A stretch of 34,077 bases of DNA from positions 1-34,077 of IMG/VR virus record IMGVR_UViG_3300010883_000191; one strand, written 5' to 3'. Below the pieces are notes generated by a model. It was not told the origin of the DNA. It ran no database searches and saw only the letters and a program-made list of their open reading frames with translations. The DNA comes from a virus. Position 1 is the first letter of the stretch. Every line of letters starts with the position of its first letter. Shown one piece after another: positions 16,339 through 24,070 of this stretch. A program made the translations under genes and the position numbers.

Positions 16339-19300
16339 ATGCCAGATTTTATCTCAGACATGAAGTTAGCTTCATTGGTTAACATAGAAAAAGAAGAAGT
16401 CATATCCCTAGTTGAATTACTTTTGGGCGAGCAAGCCGAAGTATATAACAGGGAGAAAGAACGTGCCAAGAATACGAGCACTCCTGGTGTCAAGGTTAAA
16501 AGCCGCCGTGAGCGTAGAAAATCTGGTCGCTCTGCAAAAACGAAGAACAAGCAGAAATCGAAGTCAGGTTCCTCAGTTCAAAAAATGGAGCAACTAAGGG
16601 TAGCCAAGCAACGCCAGGAAAAAAGAAAGCAGGCTTTATTAAAATACCAGACACAAGAAGGTCAAAAAAAGATTGTACCTACATCTGGTCAAGCCGGGGA
16701 CTCACCTGCTTCAAAAAGAGCAGATAAGAAAAAGGCAGAACAGGCTTCTAACTCTATAGAAATCAATCCTGCATTACGACCTACTATCCTTGGCTTAATA
16801 GATTTTAAGCCAGTATTCGATTCAGAAAAAAATGTCACGTCAGCCGGAAATGCCATTAAGGCAAAAAGGGCTTCTCGAGCTTTACATGTAGAGAACCTGC
16901 TCGATATTGATACTTCTAAAGAGTTAATCGGCGAATTAGATTGGTTGAATGCGCACATATCAAACCTAACACAACAGCAAACTTTTCTAGATTCTTTATC
17001 TATTACAAATATAGAGATGTATGAAGACGCATTATCTGCGTTTGAGCTAGATCATGCATCAGTTGGCTCTGCTTCAAATACAGAAGTATTATACACACTC
17101 ATACGTGACTACTGCTACTCTTTAACATCCTGTGCCCCTCGAGTTCTTGAAGAATCTACCAGGGAGTTTGAGGCTGGTGCAAAATTGGTCAAATACCCAA
17201 GCGGCCCCAATAGGGTCAGGCAGGCATTAAAGAATTCTAATACTTGTATGGGCGGTCTTTATGAGAGGTTATCAGAGGATAATGAAATATCTCTCCGTCA
17301 CTTATTAGCTACAGTTTCTCGAGAGTTGTTATTATCTTATAATAAAACAAAGAATGAAATCGCGGATGGCGACAAAGATATATATCCCACCAACGTCGGT
17401 CTAGCCTCACCAGGCTACGCCTTTTGTAGTTACCTTAACGTCTACCCTGTCGCAACCTCAATGACTACAAGGAAAAGCTCTGTAACACCTGCAAATCCGT
17501 TTGGTGTCTATAATATGCATGGCCTATTATACCCTACAACAGTCGATAATCAAAAAGTAAGAGTTTTTCCTTATGAGCAATCAGAACTTGTGTCTGCCAC
17601 AAATTATAAAAGCTCTGATTCAGCGCCTGACCAAATTAAGAAGTTATATTCGGGTATCAAACCGACCGCAGGTATGGGCCCTTATTCAAGCATTTCCTCT
17701 AGATGGACTGACGCAAAGGAAATCGTTGATAACTTTCTAGGGATAGACGAACTAGAATTTTCTTCTTCTCCAGGTTCTGAAGTTTTAGAACTTATTTGCA
17801 GAAATATAGTCTTAAATTGCTTGGAGCAATTACCGGAATCTTCATCATCGTCTGCTGGAAAATCTACCTCTATACAAATCGCGTGGTTATGCGCAGCAGG
17901 TAGAGATGAAGAAGCGTGGAAGTGGTTATTCTTGTACTTGGCTTTTTTACAAGACCAATTATCTGGTGTGACAATAACTGGCGAACAGTTAGATCCCGCA
18001 GCACTTTCATACGCCGTAAAACGAGATTCAACGCTTATAGGTCTTCTAGGGAAACCAAGTAGCAAATCAACGAAACTACACTTTTTTGATGTTCCTGAAT
18101 CTAGAATATCCCTATCACCTCAGCCCTCTGGTGATGACTGGAGTAATCCCCAAACTATTGATGCCATGCAAGTCCAACAAGAAGTTGATGTAGCAGATGG
18201 TGAAGATGCTTCCACCGACTCATCCTTACAATCATTTTTTGGATTAAGCTGGGAAGAAGTATGTGATAAGTGTACAATGGGTATGCGTACTAAGCTTTCA
18301 ACCTCAACAGAAACTGCGAACGTTGATGATGAGTCTGATCAGACATCTGTAAAGCTGGATGATATTAAAGATTCATTGATGTCTTTATCTACTTCTGGCG
18401 ATTCAATCTTTAGCAGTCTGTTAACATTACTGGACGACGTTAGCTTCTTATTCTTAAATGGGTGTTTCGACACCTCAGCGCTAACAACATTCACACAAAT
18501 ACCAGCTAATCGCATTCATGGTGCTTTGATCCTAACAGCAGCAAAGGTTACTTCACACTACATCGATGACCTCACCCGCACAGAGGGAACTACTTCATCT
18601 GTATATGAAGCAACTGGCGGCCTAACATCACAAACTACAGCTGCGCTAGTGGGACCGTCTATGACATCTGCTGCTATAAAAGGTCCCCGAGCCTCACAGT
18701 CATGGACGTCAGCCACTACTCAAGAACCAATATCTCCCGCTGGCTTAAGCATAAAGTTTTCTTATTCTAAAGTATCAGAAAGAAAAGATGTCCTTCAAAC
18801 ATTTCTAAACTCTGAAGAGCAAGACTATTCTATTCTGGAAGAGGCATCCTCCGTTATATCTCGTTCATTCTCAGCGATGGATGAAGATCATGATTTTGCT
18901 TCTGGATTTATTTCTTCTCTTGATACGTACTTCGCAAATGTTAGAGACAATTACTCTGCGATAGTTGAGTCAATAACTTCTGACATTGATCTAGAGACAG
19001 ACGGTATACAAACGTTAAACGAAAGAATAAAGGAAGGCTTGCCAATGTCAACTGACATGTGCAAGATGCTATTGAATTATATCAGGGTTTACGATTCTTC
19101 TGACTCGACGTATCGAGATGTACGAACAAGGGATAAAGCTCTTATTTGCTCTAACATGACGCTCATGTCTACGATTCTGCAAGAAGAAGATTATTGCGAG
19201 CCTGATAAGCTAAAGTATGTTGTTGTGGGTCTTCCCGCAGGCCTCCTTGATATAACGAAACAAGAGCCAGTCGACTTAGACGACGTTGATAGAGAAATTT

Positions 19301-20127
19301 CTAAACCATCCACTAGCGATTTTTCCATATCAATAGAGAAAGTTGATCTTACTCGCCCCGAGCTTGAATATGTCGATAAGGAATATTCATTTTCTAGAAA
19401 TCTTTTCATTAATAAAGTAGATGATAGTACAGAAGGAGAACTGATAATAAGCTTTGACAGCATTAACAAAGATTTTTCTATAACCGAAGAATCCGAATCC
19501 GCGTTATCATCAGAGTCTTTTACTGACGAACAAATCAACAATCTAAAAAATGATTTTGCATTGAAGTTGTATTCAGATATTTTTCTTGATCTAGACTTTT
19601 TTCCTGATGCTTATCCAAATGGTAAAATGCAGCGTAAGAACGTCTTAACCGGCTCTATTTCGTTACCCTCTCTTGGCGATGTGAATAAAGACTCAAATGA
19701 ATTTTTGTCTGGAAGTAATATAGCGTTTGATACTGATGATAGGAAGATTGAGGCATTTACATTCTATACAGAAGGTCTTGAGACTCTTAATATGAATTTA
19801 TTCAAGGGTTTAGATCCAGTGGCACACTCTGTATATTCTTACTTAAACTCTTATGGTACTGTTGCTGCTGCAGCTGCGAAAAAGGATTCGCTAAAATATG
19901 GTACAATATTTGAACGCGTCCTTGCGATCCCATTTGACCCTTCATCATTTGAAGTAGAAACGCAATCTGAAGAGGAGACGTCTGGTGAGACAAATGCAAA
20001 GAATGAAAAGCTCACAGAGGCACAAAATGAAGTTGGGATTGGTCTCGAAACATCTCAAGGTGTAGAGTTAGCAAATTATAGGGTATATGTAACCATACCA
20101 GACACCGGTAATGAGGAGAGCGAATAG
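16339..20127 (+). CDS. Very large virion-associated protein of unknown function (1262 aa)
   Basis: ATG at 16339 follows the previous stop after a single base; AAGG at 16319-16322 is a distant Shine-Dalgarno sequence. Residues ~45-135 are strongly basic and low in complexity (KVKSRRERRKSGRSAKTKNK and more), which could bind nucleic acid or an acidic partner. The remaining ~1100 residues are mostly helical and acidic, with Ser-rich linkers and no transmembrane segment. It lacks the long hydrophobic helices usual in tape-measure proteins, so I do not call it one. It lies between two proteins with Fn3-like domains and is separated from each by 1-2 bases, so the three are likely co-translated and may act together in the tail or baseplate. 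No family recognised. Confidence 0.72.
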   Translation: MPDFISDMKLASLVNIEKEEVISLVELLLGEQAEVYNREKERAKNTSTPGVKVKSRRERRKSGRSAKTKNKQKSKSGSSVQKMEQLRVAKQRQEKRKQALLKYQTQEGQKKIVPTSGQAGDSPASKRADKKKAEQASNSIEINPALRPTILGLIDFKPVFDSEKNVTSAGNAIKAKRASRALHVENLLDIDTSKELIGELDWLNAHISNLTQQQTFLDSLSITNIEMYEDALSAFELDHASVGSASNTEVLYTLIRDYCYSLTSCAPRVLEESTREFEAGAKLVKYPSGPNRVRQALKNSNTCMGGLYERLSEDNEISLRHLLATVSRELLLSYNKTKNEIADGDKDIYPTNVGLASPGYAFCSYLNVYPVATSMTTRKSSVTPANPFGVYNMHGLLYPTTVDNQKVRVFPYEQSELVSATNYKSSDSAPDQIKKLYSGIKPTAGMGPYSSISSRWTDAKEIVDNFLGIDELEFSSSPGSEVLELICRNIVLNCLEQLPESSSSSAGKSTSIQIAWLCAAGRDEEAWKWLFLYLAFLQDQLSGVTITGEQLDPAALSYAVKRDSTLIGLLGKPSSKSTKLHFFDVPESRISLSPQPSGDDWSNPQTIDAMQVQQEVDVADGEDASTDSSLQSFFGLSWEEVCDKCTMGMRTKLSTSTETANVDDESDQTSVKLDDIKDSLMSLSTSGDSIFSSLLTLLDDVSFLFLNGCFDTSALTTFTQIPANRIHGALILTAAKVTSHYIDDLTRTEGTTSSVYEATGGLTSQTTAALVGPSMTSAAIKGPRASQSWTSATTQEPISPAGLSIKFSYSKVSERKDVLQTFLNSEEQDYSILEEASSVISRSFSAMDEDHDFASGFISSLDTYFANVRDNYSAIVESITSDIDLETDGIQTLNERIKEGLPMSTDMCKMLLNYIRVYDSSDSTYRDVRTRDKALICSNMTLMSTILQEEDYCEPDKLKYVVVGLPAGLLDITKQEPVDLDDVDREISKPSTSDFSISIEKVDLTRPELEYVDKEYSFSRNLFINKVDDSTEGELIISFDSINKDFSITEESESALSSESFTDEQINNLKNDFALKLYSDIFLDLDFFPDAYPNGKMQRKNVLTGSISLPSLGDVNKDSNEFLSGSNIAFDTDDRKIEAFTFYTEGLETLNMNLFKGLDPVAHSVYSYLNSYGTVAAAAAKKDSLKYGTIFERVLAIPFDPSSFEVETQSEEETSGETNAKNEKLTEAQNEVGIGLETSQGVELANYRVYVTIPDTGNEESE

Positions 20128-20129
20128 CT

Positions 20130-21929
20130 ATGAGCGTAGAATCCATACCATCTCAACCCCTTCCTATTTTTGATGTTCCAGAAATGCAAGATGTGGAAGC
20201 AAAGTTTACGTATAACTTTTTTGTTGCTGATGAAACTATTAATGAAACCGGTAATGATGCTATAAATGGTAATCTATCTTCTAGATTTTTGCGGAAGGGT
20301 ACTGTAGATACAACTAACCTAAACGCTAGACAGCCTCGTTATGCGATGTTGACATTTGGGCTTAAAGATACTAAGAAGAGTATGTTGGCTACAAAGAATT
20401 CATCTATAAAATCAAGCATCGATGAAATCAAATATGCGTTAAGCGCCGGTAAAATATTTACCGAAGATGACGCTGCAGGACTAAACTTTTCTGCCTTGTG
20501 CGCTGGTAACCAACAGCTTCCAAGCAACATAGAAAATATGATAAGGATGCGACTTAACTCGATCGGCACAGACGAAGCCACACCGCTAGAGCTCCTCACA
20601 ACAGTCGCAGAAACAAGCGATGTTGATTCTAATTTATTAGAAAGTCTACTTCCACCGTCTCTAAATGAAGATAGCGAATCTTCTTCTTCATACTCTAATT
20701 TCTTTAATCAGGAATCTAAGACATCAACTTTGATGCAATTAAACACAGCATACGCCCCATTCATGAGGCGAACGTCTGCACAAAGAGGTACATCTTTAGG
20801 AATGTCTCAGATAGTAGAAGACTATCTTTCATCGCTAAAAAAGTCAAAAGCTGTTTCTGACAACGCGGCGCTGCTTAGCAACGATGAATATCTTTTTGAT
20901 ATTCCCTACGTTGATCTAGAGCAAGTTGAGACCGAAGACTTTATTGCAGAGGCAGATGTAGTGGGATTTGTAATACAAAAGAAAAGAGTCTATAAAGGTG
21001 TTCGCTATCCAATGCCTCCTATTATAGCTATGGGTCAAAAAATCAGGACTGTATACGATTCACAAATAGCCTATGGTCAATCCTACGAATACACTGGGCA
21101 TACTATAGCCAAGTTTAGGGTACCGGCAACGAATACTGAGGGTGACACATTCATCAAAACATTTTTGGTGTCCTCTAAACCTGCTCCCTTAGTCTCTATA
21201 ACAGTTAAAGAGACCAGACGACCAGATCCCCCTTCTGATGTTAATTTTCATTTTGAATATGATAAAGAGAACCTTATCATTACATGGGCTCCACCAGTGA
21301 ATCCCCAAAGGGATGTAAAATATATTCAGGTTTTCCGTAGAAAGTCGATCCATGACGCGTTTACATTGATTAAACATTTTGATTTTGATGACTCTGTTGT
21401 AAGGTCAAATCCAAAAGAGCATGTCGACCCAGGTTTAGATAAGTCTATAATTACTATGCCGACCTATTATATAGACAGTGAGTTTGACAAGACACAAACG
21501 TATATCTACGCATTAGTTGCTATAGACGCTCGTCAAATTAGCTCCAATTATTCTACCCAAATAAAGATTAGTTTTGATAAATCGAAGAATAAGATAAAAA
21601 AGGAATTTGTTTCGTACCTCGGCGCGCCGAAGCAGTACCCAAATTGGTTTCTAAAACAGAGCTTCTTTGTTGACACTATGAAAGATAGTTCACATCGTGC
21701 CGTTCAGATTTACTTTAATCCAGAAGCTTATACACTTCTTAAGAATGGAAGGGAAGTAATTCCAGCTTTTTGTACAACATCATTGGACCCATTGTCAAAA
21801 TACGTATTTCAGTTTATAAATACTGACAGATTGTTGGACCAAAAGTTAGAAGTTACTATTGACGATTCTATTAGAGTAGATACACCAACTAAGCAAAAAA
21901 CCACATTAGAGCAAGATATAAGTGAGTGA
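20130..21929 (+). CDS. Tail/baseplate-like protein with Fn3-like domain (599 aa)
   Basis: ATG at 20130, preceded by GAGGAG at 20113-20118 inside the end of the upstream gene. The N-terminal ~250 residues are polar and mixed. Residues ~362-480 form a convincing fibronectin type III-like domain: RRPDPPSDVNFHFEY, LIITWAPP, YIQVFRR and then QTYIYALVAIDARQISSNYS, matching the usual W and Y core positions. After it comes a conserved-looking block, APKQYPNWFLKQSFFVDTMK, and a C-terminal beta-rich segment. It closes the 12290-21929 cluster and is followed by a 56-base intergenic gap. Fn3-like domains in phage virion proteins are often linked to surface contact or structural scaffolding. The exact role here is not determined. 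Confidence 0.75.
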   Translation: MSVESIPSQPLPIFDVPEMQDVEAKFTYNFFVADETINETGNDAINGNLSSRFLRKGTVDTTNLNARQPRYAMLTFGLKDTKKSMLATKNSSIKSSIDEIKYALSAGKIFTEDDAAGLNFSALCAGNQQLPSNIENMIRMRLNSIGTDEATPLELLTTVAETSDVDSNLLESLLPPSLNEDSESSSSYSNFFNQESKTSTLMQLNTAYAPFMRRTSAQRGTSLGMSQIVEDYLSSLKKSKAVSDNAALLSNDEYLFDIPYVDLEQVETEDFIAEADVVGFVIQKKRVYKGVRYPMPPIIAMGQKIRTVYDSQIAYGQSYEYTGHTIAKFRVPATNTEGDTFIKTFLVSSKPAPLVSITVKETRRPDPPSDVNFHFEYDKENLIITWAPPVNPQRDVKYIQVFRRKSIHDAFTLIKHFDFDDSVVRSNPKEHVDPGLDKSIITMPTYYIDSEFDKTQTYIYALVAIDARQISSNYSTQIKISFDKSKNKIKKEFVSYLGAPKQYPNWFLKQSFFVDTMKDSSHRAVQIYFNPEAYTLLKNGREVIPAFCTTSLDPLSKYVFQFINTDRLLDQKLEVTIDDSIRVDTPTKQKTTLEQDISE

Positions 21930-21953
21930 ATGTTTACTACGTTTTTAGAGATG

Positions 21954-21959
21954 TATAAT
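21954..21959 (+). promoter_or_regulatory. TATAAT box, candidate promoter -10
   Basis: TATAAT (in ATGTATAATTAAA) lies in the 56-base gap, 32 bases before the ATG at 21986. No good -35 lies 16-18 bases upstream. It resembles the box at 12251 in position relative to the first gene of a cluster, so it may be a late promoter core. Confidence 0.35.
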
Positions 21960-21985
21960 TAAACCCTGAAGGGTGGAGGAAGCAC

Positions 21986-22696
21986 ATGGGCTTTTTAGAT
22001 AACAGTACAAATAATATTATAGTCGATGCCGTTCTTACCGACTATGGTAGGGAATTACTGGCAAGAAATGATGGCAGCTTTTCAATTGTGAAGTTCGCTT
22101 TTGGAGATGATGAGGTGGATTATTCCACAGTACAAAAGTTCGGAAGGACTGTTGGTAAGGAAAAAATAGAAAAAAATACTCCTGTTTTTGAAGCTCAGAC
22201 AAATCAAAATTACGCTTTAAAGAATAAGTTGATAAGTCTTTCTAATCCAACCCTCGTTAAGCTTCCAAGCGTATCATTATCTGGTGACGGAGTAAGCGGC
22301 GGAGCAATTTCTTTTAAGAGAACCGGCTCGACTTCTCAACGCGCTATTACATTTACCCAAACAGTTACAGACGAAAATACGTTAGATCCTGAATTAAGGG
22401 ACCAAACTTTCTTGGTAAAACTTCCTTATCGTTTCTTGGAACTGGTGGGTACAGATAACACTCCAGATTCTATTGACTCTAATGATATCGCGACGTATAT
22501 CGTAACCAGGGATAGCTCAACTACTGCAATAGGCGGTTCTAAGCTGACTCTTAACATTAAAACAAGGTCTATCTCTGATAGCGTATTCACCTATTACGGT
22601 GATGCAGATAATAAGTCCCAGATTTCCAGCACACTTCGAGTTGTTGGTGTTCAATCGGGTGTAGTTTCAGAAATGACTGTTTCGGTACAGAAGTGA
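21986..22696 (+). CDS. Structural protein with LT..GRE N-terminal motif (236 aa)
   Basis: The start is well supported by GGAGGA at 21975-21980, 5 bases before the ATG. It begins MGFLDNSTNNIIVDAVLTDYGRELLAR, then SIVKFAFGDDEVDYS, and matches the N-terminus of the 313-residue protein at 12865 in spacing and key residues (LD, D..LT, GRE, A, then F and Y). The remainder is beta-rich with many Ser and Thr residues and includes YRFLELVGTDNTP. It is the first gene of the 21986-26671 structural cluster. No enzyme motif is present. I infer a tail or neck component. The shared N-terminus suggests that both proteins dock to the same partner or fold the same way. Confidence 0.75.
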   Translation: MGFLDNSTNNIIVDAVLTDYGRELLARNDGSFSIVKFAFGDDEVDYSTVQKFGRTVGKEKIEKNTPVFEAQTNQNYALKNKLISLSNPTLVKLPSVSLSGDGVSGGAISFKRTGSTSQRAITFTQTVTDENTLDPELRDQTFLVKLPYRFLELVGTDNTPDSIDSNDIATYIVTRDSSTTAIGGSKLTLNIKTRSISDSVFTYYGDADNKSQISSTLRVVGVQSGVVSEMTVSVQK

Positions 22697-22706
22697 GGAA
22701 AGATTA

Positions 22707-24059
22707 GTGGCTACCTTTAAAGAAATTTCAGCAGCAGACGTTAAGACATCGCGTTCTGTGTTAAATCAGCTGGTTGATGTAATCCAAGAAGATATATCTG
22801 GCTCAGCGACAAGAAGAACATATCAAATGTGGGTAACCGGTGGTATCGGACCCGGTGTTACTTCTTCGTTATACCAAACAGTGTATGACCAAGACTTCTC
22901 TTTACAAACCGCAAACCCGATTTTAGACATGACATGTGGAATGTGGGTTTCAGGCTCAACAGTCCTTAGTTGTTCATCTGGTTTAGATGCTAATGGAAAG
23001 ATGTTATTTCCTTCTAGTTCTCTAATGATGCGCGAAAAGATAGATGTCTATAAGCAATACGCTGCAAGCTTATTGGGGAATGCTGAGTCATCTTTTGCTA
23101 CTCCTTTTGGTAGCGGAGTTGCAGCAGATCAGGTTGACGCTGCGGTCTTCCTTTCTTTTAAGAGGCTGTTTACTCGTGATAAGGTAAAAAGAGAAACATT
23201 TGCTATTAAAATGTACGCTTCCGCCTCTGAAGCACAGTTCCCATCATGCGGTCAAGGTGCCTTCTTGACCCCATCGGACGTCGGTGCAAACCCCACCGCG
23301 AAAGCAGCACATGCGATCGCAAATCCATATATGGGCAAAGCGAATATAAATAAGACTTCAACAGGTTCGGTACGTATTTATACTGACTTTGGCTCATCGC
23401 AAAATAGAAGGCGTACATTTGGTGGTGAGGTAGGAGATTTAGTAGATTCTAGCGATACAACAAAGAAGATTGGCTTAATATTCTATGATGCCGGTACGAT
23501 CGTTCTAAACGTTGCAAACGCTATTAACGCTTCGCAGTATATAAGTGGTACAATCGACGGTATGACTGCAACATCACGACCTAAAAATGCCGATATCTCT
23601 CGCGGGAAGATGCTTTTAGGTCATGGTAACGGAACAATGGCTAGAAATAATGTCGCAGCCACTTCTTGTCTTGGTAGTAATGCGCAAGTTGTTCCAGACT
23701 TATTTACTTCTGGATCAATTGACGATATTGTCAAACATTTTTCAACTACAAGATTTAGCTCTGGCTCATTAACAGCGGCTACATTTCAAAATAATACGAA
23801 TATTAATTCAACGTTGATATTCTGCAGAGCAACAGCTGATGAGTTTAATTATTCATCAAATCCTACATACACTGATTCGAATAACAGAATAAGAGTCATT
23901 GATGAAGGTCAAGAAGATGTACAGCGATCCTTTAGTTTTGCAACAACTGTTGGATTGTATGACGTGAATGATAACCTCTTGGCTGTTGCTAAGCTTTCAA
24001 GACCTATCGAGAAGAATGACGAAAAGGACTTGACTGTTAGGGTAAGGCTGGACTTCTAG
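22707..24059 (+). CDS. Virion structural protein sharing a C-terminal tag (450 aa)
   Basis: Starts at GTG 22707 with GAGGAAAG (22695-22702) at good spacing; no in-frame ATG lies close by. The N-terminal ~160 residues mix helix and strand (DVKTSRSVLNQLVDVIQED, then MWVSGS). The middle is beta-rich, with SGSV and SGTI turns. The last 44 residues, ending DEKDLTVRVRLDF, align without gaps to the last 44 residues of the next gene product, with 16 identities by my count. Eleven bases separate the two genes. No enzymatic motif was seen. The protein is probably a tail or appendage component, and the shared terminus may be an attachment or assembly domain. Confidence 0.75.
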   Translation: MATFKEISAADVKTSRSVLNQLVDVIQEDISGSATRRTYQMWVTGGIGPGVTSSLYQTVYDQDFSLQTANPILDMTCGMWVSGSTVLSCSSGLDANGKMLFPSSSLMMREKIDVYKQYAASLLGNAESSFATPFGSGVAADQVDAAVFLSFKRLFTRDKVKRETFAIKMYASASEAQFPSCGQGAFLTPSDVGANPTAKAAHAIANPYMGKANINKTSTGSVRIYTDFGSSQNRRRTFGGEVGDLVDSSDTTKKIGLIFYDAGTIVLNVANAINASQYISGTIDGMTATSRPKNADISRGKMLLGHGNGTMARNNVAATSCLGSNAQVVPDLFTSGSIDDIVKHFSTTRFSSGSLTAATFQNNTNINSTLIFCRATADEFNYSSNPTYTDSNNRIRVIDEGQEDVQRSFSFATTVGLYDVNDNLLAVAKLSRPIEKNDEKDLTVRVRLDF

Positions 24060-24070
24060 CGGGGGTATAA

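Noticed and set aside
16339-20127. Tape-measure protein
   Set aside because: The length would fit, but there are no long hydrophobic helices or repeat periodicity, and it lies between Fn3-like proteins rather than next to recognisable tail-tube genes.
21963-21974. ACCC-TGAA-GGGT hairpin before the 236-residue gene as a regulator of translation
   Set aside because: Only a 4-bp stem, immediately upstream of and not covering most of the Shine-Dalgarno sequence; expected by chance.
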